In this document: positions 38,544-52,127 of the stretch, in pieces
Layout: the number at the start of each line of letters is the position of its first letter
Position numbering within the stretch: position 1 is the first letter of the stretch
Assembly: GCA_963701015.1 (NCBI GenBank)
Contig: OY969556.1
Coordinates: 124,001-188,000, forward strand
Source of the DNA: MFD09286-c1 sp963701015
GTDB taxonomy: Bacteria > Bacteroidota > Bacteroidia > Bacteroidales > DTGW01
Length of the DNA stretch: 64,000 nt
Reading direction: 5' to 3'
Program-made: the position numbers and the translations under genes
Notes under the pieces: generated by a model
The model's input: only the letters and a program-made list of their open reading frames with translations
Database searches by the model: none
Told to the model about the DNA's origin: nothing

Positions 38544-39890
38544 TTATCTGTCGAATTTTAAGCGCATTCCTCTGAAACGCTCATCAACCTTTCCATTTTC
38601 ATAAACAATATTTCCATTTACAAATGTTTTTGAAATAGCAGAATTGAATGTTATTCCTTCAAATGGCGACCATTTACATTTGTAAAGAATATTGCTTTTA
38701 TCAACGGTAATCTGGTTATTTAAATCAACTAAAACCAAATCAGCGAAATATCCTTTTTTTATAAAACCACGTTTTTCAATTTTGAAAAGAAGGGCAGGCG
38801 AGTGGCACATTTTATATACAATTGATTCCAGACTGATTTGCCCTTTTTTATAAAACTCAAGCATTGCTAGTAACGAATGCTGAACCAATGGACCCCCTGA
38901 AGGTGATTTCAAATACTTGTTATTCTTTTCCTCAATTGTGTGCGGGGCATGATCGGTAGCTATTACGTCTATCCTGTTATCAAGTAGCGCTTTCCATAAT
39001 TCCTGCCTATCATTTTCCGTTTTAATTGCTGGGTTCCATTTTATTTTAGAACCAAATTGACTATAATCATTATCGTTAAACCATAAATGATGAATACAAA
39101 CTTCGGCAGTAATTTTCTTTTGGGAAATATCAACATCATTTCTAAAAAGCTGCATCTCCTTTGCCGTTGATAAATGTAAAATGTGCAAATGGGTACCGAA
39201 TTTTGTTGCCATTTCAATTGCACGAGAAGTTGATTTATAGCAAGCTTCAGCACTTCGTATTAAAGGATGGCTCGAAATTGGAATATCTTCACCATATTTT
39301 GCTTTATATGTTGCCAAATTAGCCTGAACTGTTGGTTCGTCTTCGCTATGCACAGCAATAATAGTTGGAGCTTCTTTAAAAATACCTTCCAAGGTTTTTT
39401 GATTATCAACCAACATATTCCCGGTAGATGATCCCATAAAAATTTTTATTCCACAAACAGTTTTTGGATCTGTTTTTAGAATTTCTTTTAAATTATCATT
39501 TGTAGCTCCAAAATAGAATGAATAATTTGCTAAGGAGAAATTCTCCCCCAGCTGATATTTCTCGTTTAATAATGATTGTGTAATAGTTTGTGGAATGGTA
39601 TTAGGCATTTCCATAAACGAAGTAGTTCCTCCGGCAACTGCGGCAATTGATTCGGAATATATATCGCCTTTATGAGTAAGGCCGGGTTGTCTGAAATGAA
39701 CCTGATCGTCAATTACTCCCGGAATTAACAATTTACCGTCAGCGTCAATAATTTTTATTGGAACATCTGGTAATTCTATATTTTCATTCTCAAATATTTC
39801 TTCAATCCGTGAATCTTTAATAAGCAAACTTCCTTTAAATACTCTGTTTTCATTTACAATAGTTGCATTTCGGATTAAAGTAGTTGACAT
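38544..39890 (-). CDS. pyrC: Dihydroorotase, class I
   Basis: An amidohydrolase for the third step of pyrimidine synthesis, cyclising carbamoyl aspartate to dihydroorotate. The 448 residues fit the class I (DHOase/allantoinase-like) group. Motifs: DDQVHFRQPG, where the usual HxH metal motif reads QxH; GGTTSFMEMPNT; and GIKIFMGSSTGNML, the region of the carbamylated Lys. The C-terminal catalytic motif is ATDHAPHT. Bacteroidota dihydroorotases commonly have the DDQVHF variant, so this does not show loss of function, but the metal site differs from that of E. coli. It lies 16 bp from the glycosyltransferase gene and 10 bp from recO in a minus-strand operon. Confidence 0.9.
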   Translation of the reverse strand: MSTTLIRNATIVNENRVFKGSLLIKDSRIEEIFENENIELPDVPIKIIDADGKLLIPGVIDDQVHFRQPGLTHKGDIYSESIAAVAGGTTSFMEMPNTIPQTITQSLLNEKYQLGENFSLANYSFYFGATNDNLKEILKTDPKTVCGIKIFMGSSTGNMLVDNQKTLEGIFKEAPTIIAVHSEDEPTVQANLATYKAKYGEDIPISSHPLIRSAEACYKSTSRAIEMATKFGTHLHILHLSTAKEMQLFRNDVDISQKKITAEVCIHHLWFNDNDYSQFGSKIKWNPAIKTENDRQELWKALLDNRIDVIATDHAPHTIEEKNNKYLKSPSGGPLVQHSLLAMLEFYKKGQISLESIVYKMCHSPALLFKIEKRGFIKKGYFADLVLVDLNNQITVDKSNILYKCKWSPFEGITFNSAISKTFVNGNIVYENGKVDERFRGMRLKFDR

Positions 39891-39906
39891 GATTATTGAA
39901 ATTTAG

Positions 39907-40647
39907 TTATGCAGTTAGGGCAGGATATTTTTTAAAGATACTTCTTAACTTGAGTTTAATAACACCAAAAAAAGCTTCGTTGAATATTCCTCCACTCATT
40001 TTAGATTGACCTTGTTTTCTGTCAGTAAAAATTATTGGGATTTCTTCAATTTTAAACCCTATTTTCCAGGCAGTAAATTTCATTTCAATCTGGAAAGCAT
40101 ATCCTTTAAATTTAATTTTATCAAGTTCTATTGTATTCAAAACCTTTCTTTTGTAACACTTGAATCCTGCAGTTGTATCATTAATTTTCATGCCAGTAAT
40201 CATCTGAACATATTTGGAAGCAAAGTACGACATAATTACCCTTCCGATTGGCCAATTAACCACATTTACTCCCGATTTGTATCGTGAACCAATAGCAACA
40301 TCTGCACCTTCATTTATACAGGCATTGTATAGGTTTATCAAATCTTCCGGATTATGAGAAAAATCGGCATCCATTTCAAATATGTAATCATAATTGTTTT
40401 GCAAGGCCCATTTAAATCCGGCAATATAAGCAGTTCCTAGACCAAGTTTACCTTTCCTTTCCAGAATATGCAGATTGTGAGGAAATTCACCTTGTAATGT
40501 TTTTACAATATTTGCTGTTCCATCAGGTGAATTATCCTCAACTATTAATATATCGAATGTTTTAGGTAGCGAAAAAACTTTCCTAATCATTCGCTCAATA
40601 TTTTCTTTTTCATTGTAAGTAGGTATAATTACCAGACTGTCATTCAT
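39907..40647 (-). CDS. Polyprenol-phosphate mannosyltransferase-like GT2 enzyme
   Basis: A 246-residue cytoplasmic-face family 2 glycosyltransferase resembling dolichyl/polyprenyl-phosphate mannose synthase. It has the nucleotide-sugar start motif IIPTYNEKENI, the metal-binding FEMDADFSHNPEDL and FTDRKQGQSKMSGGIF, all typical of the DPM1 group. There is no C-terminal TM pair; instead a GtrA protein is encoded 7 bp upstream on the same strand and may flip or anchor the lipid-linked sugar. The sugar cannot be proven from sequence. Confidence 0.88.
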   Translation of the reverse strand: MNDSLVIIPTYNEKENIERMIRKVFSLPKTFDILIVEDNSPDGTANIVKTLQGEFPHNLHILERKGKLGLGTAYIAGFKWALQNNYDYIFEMDADFSHNPEDLINLYNACINEGADVAIGSRYKSGVNVVNWPIGRVIMSYFASKYVQMITGMKINDTTAGFKCYKRKVLNTIELDKIKFKGYAFQIEMKFTAWKIGFKIEEIPIIFTDRKQGQSKMSGGIFNEAFFGVIKLKLRSIFKKYPALTA

Positions 40648-40654
40648 AAAATTT

Positions 40655-41038
40655 TCATTTAAATGTAATCAAATAATTTGCTCCAAAGTTCCATAAAAAA
40701 ACGATAATAATTGCAAAACCTTTAATAATGTAAAAGTCATATTTTGTTTTTTTTGAAACAAACCATATTATAGAATTGCTTAATCCCAAACCAACAAGGG
40801 CAATTAAAAAAAATTTCGTGTATTCAACCGTAACATTAGGATTTGTGCTTCTAAAAGTCCAAACTCTGTTAAAATAATAATTTGTTGATGCTGCTGCAAT
40901 AAAACCAAAACTGTTTGCTATATATTTATTCATTTTAAGTAATTCCTTGCAAACAAATGTAATACCATAATCTACCAGAACTCCACTTGAGCCTACAATT
41001 CCGAATTTAAAAAATTTTAAGAAAATAGAGCTGTTCAT
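40655..41038 (-). CDS. GtrA family membrane protein
   Basis: A small polytopic protein with four TM segments, about 127 residues, related to GtrA proteins that help move polyprenol-linked sugars across the membrane. It begins MNSSIFLKFFKFGIVGSSGVLVDYG and contains the family-typical NYYFNRVWTFR motif. I place the start at the ATG at 41038, which gives the usual GtrA length and N-terminus; the frame is open to an upstream ATG at 41116, which would add 26 residues of no recognisable domain. It lies 7 bp from the DPM1-like gene, so together they probably make and translocate a lipid-linked hexose. Confidence 0.83.
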   Translation of the reverse strand: MNSSIFLKFFKFGIVGSSGVLVDYGITFVCKELLKMNKYIANSFGFIAAASTNYYFNRVWTFRSTNPNVTVEYTKFFLIALVGLGLSNSIIWFVSKKTKYDFYIIKGFAIIIVFLWNFGANYLITFK

Positions 41039-41116
41039 AAAATTATTATTTATTTGAATTGAAGAATAATCAATTATTAAGGAACCAAAAGTAATTAAAT
41101 CAAAAGTAATTTTCAT

Positions 41117-41673
41117 TCAAATTAGAATATAGTAGAGTACTTTTAAATTGAAAGGTTAAGTAAATGATTGCAAATGACTTTTTGGAATAATATGTGAATT
41201 GTAAACTTGATAAGATGTAACTGCCAAAAATAAATAAGAAAGTTTTGAGATTTCATTATATGAAGTTAAATTCCAAATTTAAATTCCAAATTTAAATTCC
41301 ATGCATAACTATTTTGGAGGTTCGTGATTAAGTATTATTATTAAATGATAGTCGGAGTATTACATTATATATTATGAAAATTTTCGATCCAATGTTATTC
41401 TAATCTATTTTAATTAATATTTTCATATAGAGACATATAAATACTTCAATTCTAAAGTAAATTCCAATAATAATTTTAGGTTAAAAATTTCTATAAAAAT
41501 TTCTACTTTATAAACATTTGTATTTTAATTATTTAAATGTATTTTATAGTAAATTTAGATCAGTAAAAACATTAAAATATAATTAAGCACAAAGAATTAT
41601 TTAAATTTTAAGTATTAATACCTACTGATATTCAGTTATGTGAACGATTTATTATTATTTTTTGATTTAACTG
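41117..41673. other. AT-rich intergenic spacer upstream of the rRNA promoter array
   Basis: No protein or RNA gene is visible. Around 41268-41300 the motif AAATTCCAAATTT recurs two to three times as an imperfect direct repeat. Such a long very AT-rich stretch just upstream of an rRNA operon may act like an UP element, but that is inference. Confidence 0.5.
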
Positions 41674-42220
41674 TTGCAAATGAAAATAATAAAAATATAT
41701 CTTTGCAACCCCAATACAAAAATACGTTCTCAGTATATTTGAATTAAATATTGTAAATATTGCAAAGAAGAAAATAAAACATATATCTTTGCACTCCCAA
41801 AATCAAGTATAGAAATTTAATGTGAAATTAAATAAAAAATATTTGCAGAAGTAAAAAATAAACGTTTACCTTTGCGACCCCAAACAAAAACGAGTTCTAA
41901 AAATTTTGAAATTTAAAACAAAAAATATTTGCAGAAGTGAAAAATAAAGATTTACCTTTGCAACCCCAAACAAAAAAGAAGTTTTAAAAAATTTCGAAAT
42001 AAATCGAAAAATATTTGCAAAGAAGAATTTAAAATTTACCTTTGCGCTCCCAAATCAGAAAATAAGATTCTGAAATTTTTCGAAAAAATTTAAAAATGGT
42101 TTGCAGATGTAAAAATTTTAAACTTACCTTTGCAACCCCAAACAAAAAAAGAGTTCTAAAAGATTTTGAAATATATTTTGAAATTTAGTTGCAAGTTAAA
42201 ATTGAAAGATTATAAATTTG
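41673..42220 (+). promoter_or_regulatory. Array of seven tandem rRNA promoters (P1-P7)
   Basis: Seven copies of the Bacteroidota housekeeping promoter (-33 TTTG, -7 TAnnTTTG) precede the 16S gene. The -7 boxes are at 41698-41705 and 41784-41791 (TATCTTTG), then 41867-41874, 41953-41960, 42037-42044 and 42125-42132 (all TACCTTTG), then 42213-42220 (TAAATTTG). Each has a TTTG or TTG element ending 19 or 21 bp upstream. Most -33 boxes read TTTGCA, and most -7 boxes are followed by an A/C-rich start region such as CAACCCCAAA. The spacing between units is 83-88 bp. Strong multi-promoter control of rRNA synthesis is the evident function; activity of each unit is inferred. Confidence 0.85.
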
Positions 42221-42325
42221 CACCCACTTTGAAAAATACAAATCAAATAAATGGTAAAGAATATTGTAAAGTGAAGTTTTAAATTTAATTTTACAAGTCT
42301 GTACCGGACGAAAGTCGAACAAAAA

Positions 42326-42337
42326 TGTTCTTTGAAA
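42326..42337 (+). promoter_or_regulatory. boxA-like antitermination element in the rRNA leader
   Basis: TGTTCTTTGAAA resembles the boxA element that recruits Nus factors to rRNA transcripts. The same GTTCTTTGA core recurs before the 23S gene at 44531, which supports a shared function. It lies about 85 bases before the 16S 5' end. Confidence 0.6.
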
Positions 42338-42422
42338 ATATTGAAGAGGTAAAAGGTTTGAAGAATTAAAGTCAATTCTAAGACTAGATAAATCATGAGC
42401 TAAGACATTAATAATCTTAATT

Positions 42423-43947
<1,525 letters not shown>

Positions 43948-44073
43948 TGGAGCAATGATTTATCTTTCCCAATTTATTGGGAGATTCTTCTACCTTTCCT
44001 ACTTCTTCATATATTATAATATCTGATTACCCAGAGCGAATGCGGTAATCCCGCGACGCCAACAAAACTGCAC

Positions 44074-44147
44074 AGTCCCGTAGCTCAGTTGGTTAGAGCA
44101 CTACACTGATAATGTAGGGGTCAGCAGTTCAAATCTGCGCGGGACTA
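44074..44147 (+). tRNA. tRNA-Ile (anticodon GAT)
   Basis: A full cloverleaf lies in the 16S-23S spacer. The acceptor stem AGTCCCG pairs with CGGGACT, the D-arm is GCTCAGTTGGTTAGAGC, and the anticodon stem-loop CTACACTGATAATGTAG shows GAT. The T-arm contains TTCAAAT. The discriminator is A, and CCA is not encoded (CTA follows), so the CCA must be added by the nucleotidyltransferase. Confidence 0.96.
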
Positions 44148-44265
44148 CTAAAATTCAATGTAATAATTAATCAATTTGTCAATTAATCAATGTAGAAAGC
44201 AGTTAAATGATGTTATAACATTTAATGTATAATTGGCACATTTAATAATTGGCACATAAAAATCT

Positions 44266-44342
44266 GGGGGATTAGCTCAGCTGGCTAGAGCATCTGCCTT
44301 GCACGCAGAGGGTCAACGGTTCGAATCCGTTATTCTCCACCA
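44266..44342 (+). tRNA. tRNA-Ala (anticodon TGC)
   Basis: The acceptor stem GGGGGAT pairs with ATTCTCC (including G-U pairs). The D-arm is GCTCAGCTGGCTAGAGC, and the anticodon stem-loop CTGCCTTGCACGCAG shows TGC. The T-arm contains TTCGAAT. The sequence ends ACCA, so CCA is present in the DNA, unlike the neighbouring tRNA-Ile. Between the two tRNAs, TAATTGGCACAT is repeated twice in tandem near 44230-44257. Confidence 0.96.
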
Positions 44343-44530
44343 GAATAGTAATTCTTATTATTCTTTATTTTAATATGAATAATAGGATGAATAAAAGTTC
44401 TTTTTAATATTTTTAAGGAAATTAGCTTAAGAAAAGCAGTTAATAATCATTAGATTATTGACCATAATCAATCGTAATTGATTATTTCCACAAATTTTAC
44501 GTTTATTGAGTGATTGATAGATGTAAATAA

Positions 44531-44542
44531 AGTTCTTTGACA
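44531..44542 (+). promoter_or_regulatory. boxA-like element before 23S
   Basis: AGTTCTTTGACA repeats the core of the leader boxA at 42326 and lies about 40 bases before the 23S 5' end, the usual place for the second boxA of rRNA operons. Confidence 0.55.
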
Positions 44543-44583
44543 TGCTGGAAGAAATTCGTATAATATTTATTGTGTAACAACAA

Positions 44584-47464
<2,881 letters not shown>

Positions 47465-47544
47465 GTTGTAGCATAATAAATGTTTAAAAATTTCTTCTGG
47501 TGTGTTAATCATATCACAACTATTAAGAATAGTTTGTAAAAGCT

Positions 47545-47654
<110 letters not shown>

Positions 47655-47658
47655 TTCA

Positions 47659-47691
47659 AAATCCCGACTTTTTTAAGTCGGGATTTTTTAT
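47659..47691 (+). terminator. Rho-independent terminator of the rRNA operon
   Basis: A perfect 12-bp stem (AAATCCCGACTT / AAGTCGGGATTT) with a TTTT loop and a T-rich tail, placed 4 bases after 5S. Confidence 0.93.
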
Positions 47692-47743
47692 TTTATTTTG
47701 CACGATATTTGCACACGGCTTGCATTAACCTTTAAATTTACGT

Positions 47744-49729
47744 GTGAGAAAGATTCTGATTTTAGTATTATTTACATTTTCATTTTTATGTGGTTTTGCT
47801 GTAACTCCCGCTAAAAATGATTCAAATAGCTACCCTATTCGAAAAATATCTTTCGACAGCTCTTTTCGTTCCGATTCATCAGGTATCGATACTTCTATTG
47901 CTACGTTACATATTCTTAATCCTGCATTCATTTCTGATCATTCTCTTGAATTTTTATCAAGATTAGCGTATCCTGTGAATTCTAATATTATAGTTTCACG
48001 TATTTCAAATATTGATATATTTTTTTCAGCAAATTATTTAAAACCATATATACAAGATTCGAAAAATAATTTTTTTTTCGATACAAAAAGACCATTTACA
48101 AGTATTACATATAAGGAAGAAGAAGAAGGTTTTACATCGGCTGAAAGAGAAGAACAATTGCGTGTTTTTCATACCCAGAATTTTGGTAGTAAAAATAATT
48201 TGGGCTTATTGTATAATTTATATTCAACTCATACCACTTATAATGTACAGCGTGCCAATGATCATGCTTTAACTATTTTTTATCGACATTCGGGTGAAAA
48301 TTATTTGAATTTTAATCAGTTTTATTTCAACTCTTTCACTATGAGAGAATCAGGAGGTGTTACCGAAGATAGTTTGGTCAAATATCATTCAACAAGCCAA
48401 TCAAATGGAATACCTTCATACACTTATAATTTATATAATTCTACAGGCAGTGCAGCTAGTTCTTATTTTTTAAGAATGGGACTCAATTCTATACATGAAC
48501 TCAAACTTAAAAAATTCTTTGAAAACGAAAATGATACATTAAAATCTACAAAAGATTATGGTTCGATATTTTATAAATTAAATATTGAAACTACAAAAAG
48601 GAGCTATTATGATGCAAATGATTCTGCTTTCTACAACAAAAGATATTATAATGGTTCATATAAAACTGCTGACTCAGTTACTTTAAACCGTATCAGCAAT
48701 AAATTTATACTTAATTCACCAAATGTTTCAAAATATCTTCCAAATTTACGTTTCAGTATTAATAACGATTTGTATTTTTTAAATTTTAGCGAACCTATTG
48801 ATACTAGCAACCATCCTTCAATTGACTCTCTCAAATACAACTACAACAATTTTTTTGAAAAGACTTACATTTCAACCAATGTATCGCAGAAGTTTAATCA
48901 AATTTGGTGGAATGTTATTTGGGATTTTAATATTCTTGGCTATGGAGCAGGAGATCACGCTATTAAAGGAATTGCTCAAATGTATACCAATAAATCACAA
49001 ACTATTGGGCTAACATTATATGCTTCGGAAGAAATGACCACTCCTTCATTTTTATACAAACGATATATTTCTAATCATTATATAATTCCTTTTTCCAAAA
49101 ATGGTGTACTTGGTTTTAACAAAGAGAAAAAGCAGGAATTTTCAGCAGTGGTTTCAACGAAAAATCCTGATGTTAGTCTTACAGCCGATTATGTTTATTA
49201 TTGGAACTTTGTTTATTTTGATTCAACTTTAATTCCTAAACAATTAGGTTCTGATAAACCCTTTTTTATTATGACCTATGATTTAAAATCAAAATTTGAA
49301 TTATGGAAATTTAGTTTTCAGAATGATATTATTATTCAGAAAAATGTAAATGGAGAAAATTATATCCATGCTCCATCGTTGATTTATTATAATTCAACAG
49401 AGTTTCAAAATGTGTTTCATTTTTTTACCGGAGGGAAACTTTATACCAAGCTTGGCGTAGATATGTATTATACTTCAAAATATCTACCCGATGGTTACAG
49501 TTCAGCATTGGGAACATTTTATATGCAATCTGAAAATAGTACCTGGACAGGAAATTCACCTCAGTTTGATATTCACTTAACCTGTAAAATAAAAACTGTC
49601 AGTTTTTATTTTAAGTACTCTAATGCTGCCGCAAACTATACTCCTGCACAAAGGATGTTTTCGGCCATGCATTACCCTATTCTCCCAACAGTTTTTTCGT
49701 ATGGAATTAACTGGTTGTTTTACGATTAA
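47744..49729 (+). CDS. Putative outer-membrane porin, Porin_10 family
   Basis: A 661-residue exported beta-barrel protein of the Bacteroidota putative-porin (Porin_10, PF14121) type. A signal peptide covers about residues 1-19 (ILILVLFTFSFLCGFAV). The rest is rich in alternating aromatic/polar beta strands and ends in a barrel-like C-terminus finishing with aromatic residues (SYGINWLFYD). It starts with GTG at 47744, as no ATG gives the signal peptide. It is the first gene after the rRNA operon and lies 109 bp before the lytic transglycosylase gene. The substrate is unknown; the family name comes from barrel prediction rather than from proven transport. Confidence 0.8.
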   Translation: MRKILILVLFTFSFLCGFAVTPAKNDSNSYPIRKISFDSSFRSDSSGIDTSIATLHILNPAFISDHSLEFLSRLAYPVNSNIIVSRISNIDIFFSANYLKPYIQDSKNNFFFDTKRPFTSITYKEEEEGFTSAEREEQLRVFHTQNFGSKNNLGLLYNLYSTHTTYNVQRANDHALTIFYRHSGENYLNFNQFYFNSFTMRESGGVTEDSLVKYHSTSQSNGIPSYTYNLYNSTGSAASSYFLRMGLNSIHELKLKKFFENENDTLKSTKDYGSIFYKLNIETTKRSYYDANDSAFYNKRYYNGSYKTADSVTLNRISNKFILNSPNVSKYLPNLRFSINNDLYFLNFSEPIDTSNHPSIDSLKYNYNNFFEKTYISTNVSQKFNQIWWNVIWDFNILGYGAGDHAIKGIAQMYTNKSQTIGLTLYASEEMTTPSFLYKRYISNHYIIPFSKNGVLGFNKEKKQEFSAVVSTKNPDVSLTADYVYYWNFVYFDSTLIPKQLGSDKPFFIMTYDLKSKFELWKFSFQNDIIIQKNVNGENYIHAPSLIYYNSTEFQNVFHFFTGGKLYTKLGVDMYYTSKYLPDGYSSALGTFYMQSENSTWTGNSPQFDIHLTCKIKTVSFYFKYSNAAANYTPAQRMFSAMHYPILPTVFSYGINWLFYD

Positions 49730-49790
49730 CGTTTAGTCATCAAATAATTATAATCTAAAGGTAGATAATTGTCGTTTGTCAAAACAATTT

Positions 49791-49819
49791 TTTGGCATGG
49801 ATAGTAAATTGTAATTTTG
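49791..49819 (+). promoter_or_regulatory. Candidate promoter for the lytic transglycosylase gene
   Basis: TTTG at 49791-49794 and TAATTTTG at 49812-49819 match the -33 and -7 consensus, with 17 bp between them (19-21 is more usual). The predicted start near 49826 is 12 bases before the ATG. Confidence 0.4.
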
Positions 49820-49837
49820 CACCTTAATGAAGAATAA

Positions 49838-51256
49838 ATGAGATTTAAAAAACCGATACTGTTCATTATCATTTTTATAGAATTATTCTTAACAACCTGT
49901 ATTAACAATAAGCATGGTAATAACAATGCCAATGTTGATCTGAAAGAAATCAAACAACGGGGCAAAATCATAGCCCTTGCCAATTATAATACTATAGATT
50001 ATTTTGTTTATCAAGGTCAACCGATGGGCTTTCAGTTTGAATTGCTCCAAAACTTTGCTGAATTTAGTGGCTTGCAATTGGAATTAATTGTCAACAATAA
50101 CATGGACGATTTAACTTCAAAGCTTCAGGATGGTTCATGTGATATTATTGCAGAACCAATGCCTGTTACTTTGGAAGAATCGCAATATATTTCATTTACC
50201 GAGCCATTGTTTCAAAGCCGTCAGGTATTAGTGCAACGAAAACCTGAGAATTGGAAAAATATGACTTCAGATGAAATTAATGACAAATTAATTAAAAGTC
50301 CATTGGATTTGGGTGGCAAAACGGTTGTTGTTCAAAAAGGATCGGCTTACGCACAAAGGTTAAGAAATATTTCGTCTGAAATTGGCAAAAATATTGATAT
50401 TGTTGAAGTGCCTGAGAAGGAAGAGCAATTGATTCAATTTGTTGCAGGTGGTGAAATTGAATATACAGTTTGTGACGAACGGGCCGCTCAGGTTAATCAA
50501 ACATATTTTCCGCAGTTAGATGTTAGTTCGGTGATTAGCTTCCCTCAGAATCTTGCATGGGGAGTAAGAAAAAATTCCAAACAACTCCTTACACTTTTGA
50601 ATACATGGCTAGAGATGGTTAAAAAGAATTCACAATTAGCGATTCTTTATAATAAATACTATCAAAATCAATGGTCGGCCAAAATGGTAAATAGTAATTA
50701 TTTCGTATTAAATACGGGTAAAATTTCACCCTATGATGATGAAATACAAAAATACAGTGAGCAATTGCATTGGGATTGGCGATTGTTGGCTTCGCTCATT
50801 TATCAGGAATCGAATTTTAATCCTGCTGCACGATCGGCTGCAGGTGCCTATGGATTAATGCAAATTACAAATGCAACTGCTCACAGATACGGATTTGACA
50901 GCGCTATGACTGCATCACAAAACCTAAAGGTAGGTGTAATGCTATTAAAATGGCTTGATAATAAAATGAGCCGAATTGTGAAAAACAAAAACGAAAGGGT
51001 AAAATTTGTTTTGGCTGCCTATAACGTAGGGCTTGGCCATATTATTGATGCACAATTGCTTACTAAAAAGCATGGAAAAGATATGACCAAATGGGATAAT
51101 GTAAAAGTTTTTCTATTAAAAAAGTCAAAACCAGAATATTATAACGATCCGGTTGTAAAATTTGGCTATTGTGGTGGAAAACAGACTGTAAATTATGTTG
51201 GTCAAATTTTGGCTAGGTATAAGCATTATATTAATACAACAATTCCTAAAAGATAA
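49838..51256 (+). CDS. MltF-like membrane-bound lytic murein transglycosylase
   Basis: A cell-wall enzyme that cleaves glycan strands to 1,6-anhydromuramic products. The N-terminal hydrophobic segment ends in LFLTTC, a possible though non-ideal lipobox with Cys20, suggesting membrane attachment. Residues about 35-290 form a periplasmic solute-binding-type (SBP_bac_3) domain, starting IKQRGKIIALANYNTIDYF. The SLT domain follows (about 300-460), with the catalytic Glu324 in YQESNFNPAARS and the GAYGLMQI motif. This two-domain order is that of MltF. At 472 residues the length is normal. It converges with the NUDIX gene 16 bp downstream. Confidence 0.9.
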   Translation: MRFKKPILFIIIFIELFLTTCINNKHGNNNANVDLKEIKQRGKIIALANYNTIDYFVYQGQPMGFQFELLQNFAEFSGLQLELIVNNNMDDLTSKLQDGSCDIIAEPMPVTLEESQYISFTEPLFQSRQVLVQRKPENWKNMTSDEINDKLIKSPLDLGGKTVVVQKGSAYAQRLRNISSEIGKNIDIVEVPEKEEQLIQFVAGGEIEYTVCDERAAQVNQTYFPQLDVSSVISFPQNLAWGVRKNSKQLLTLLNTWLEMVKKNSQLAILYNKYYQNQWSAKMVNSNYFVLNTGKISPYDDEIQKYSEQLHWDWRLLASLIYQESNFNPAARSAAGAYGLMQITNATAHRYGFDSAMTASQNLKVGVMLLKWLDNKMSRIVKNKNERVKFVLAAYNVGLGHIIDAQLLTKKHGKDMTKWDNVKVFLLKKSKPEYYNDPVVKFGYCGGKQTVNYVGQILARYKHYINTTIPKR

Positions 51257-51272
51257 GCATGTCTGCTAATCC

Positions 51273-51884
51273 TTAAGTTTTTAATAATGATACAAACTCG
51301 CTTAAAATCATTGCAGTAGCTCCCCAAACTTTTTCATTGTTTAATAAGTAAAACGGTACTTTTACATCAGACCCTTGCAAATTCCAGGTTTCTATAATTA
51401 AAACAGAATCGTTTAAAAGTGTTTTTAGTGGAACTTCAATTATCTTCTCTACTTCTAAAGGATCGGGACTCCAGATGGGATGAATTTCAGTATAACCAAC
51501 AAATGGAAATATTTCAAAACCACTTACAGGTACTTTTAAACTTGTAAGCTTTCCGATAATCTTAATATTATTTGACGAAACACCCATTTCTTCATATGTT
51601 TCACGCAATGCGGTTTGCTCAATGTTTAAATCCACAGGTTCTGATTTTCCGCCAGGAAGACTGATTTGACCACTGTGGACTCCGTTATATTCCGGCCTTT
51701 TCATTAAAACAAAGTTGGGTACATTTTCAATTGGGAAAATTAATAGAAGAACTCCTGCATGAATATAGTTACCAATATGGATATAATTTTTTCTGCTTTC
51801 CGGAGCCATTATATATTGGGCGTTTTCACCAGGTAAGCCTGATTTTAATTTTGCTTCCAACTCCGCAATAAACCTATTAAACAT
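51273..51884 (-). CDS. NUDIX hydrolase, CoA-pyrophosphatase-like
   Basis: A 203-residue NUDIX enzyme. The NUDIX box Gx5Ex7REUxEExGU is complete: GGKSEPVDLNIEQTALRETY followed by EEMGV (about residues 77-101). An LPGGKSEP start just before it, and the upstream YNGVHSGQISLPGG (cf. LLTxRSxxxRxHxGQxxFPGG), match the CoA diphosphatase (NudL) group. It would hydrolyse CoA or related diphosphates in the cytoplasm. Monocistronic on the minus strand, divergent from the signalling operon. Confidence 0.88.
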   Translation of the reverse strand: MFNRFIAELEAKLKSGLPGENAQYIMAPESRKNYIHIGNYIHAGVLLLIFPIENVPNFVLMKRPEYNGVHSGQISLPGGKSEPVDLNIEQTALRETYEEMGVSSNNIKIIGKLTSLKVPVSGFEIFPFVGYTEIHPIWSPDPLEVEKIIEVPLKTLLNDSVLIIETWNLQGSDVKVPFYLLNNEKVWGATAMILSEFVSLLKT

Positions 51885-52018
51885 TATCTGAATTTTTTAA
51901 AGACTGAAAATAGACCTAATTCAAACTTGCTTTAAATTATTTAATTAAAACACTTGTTTGTCAGTTATGTAATTTATTTTCCTAAAAACTGAAAAATAAT
52001 ATTTACTTTTTAAAACTT

Positions 52019-52038
52019 TATACTGTAATGCCAGTATA
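52019..52038. promoter_or_regulatory. Short inverted repeat upstream of the signalling operon
   Basis: TATACTG / CAGTATA with a 6-base spacer, a perfect 7-bp dyad, about 90 bp before the first gene of the operon at 52128. It might be an operator or a small hairpin. The 243-bp divergent spacer (51885-52127) holds nothing else I can recognise. Confidence 0.3.
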
Positions 52039-52127
52039 AACTATTGGTTTAAAATTAAATCCTTTTAGGATTAATGCAAGGAATTTTAAAGAAAAAGGAT
52101 TAAATTTAAGTAAACAATCTGGATTTT

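Noticed and set aside
41117..42422. Evenly repeated sequence upstream of 16S as a CRISPR array
   Set aside because: The repeated units are promoter boxes with diverged AT-rich sequence between them, there are no unique spacers of constant size, and no cas genes are present.
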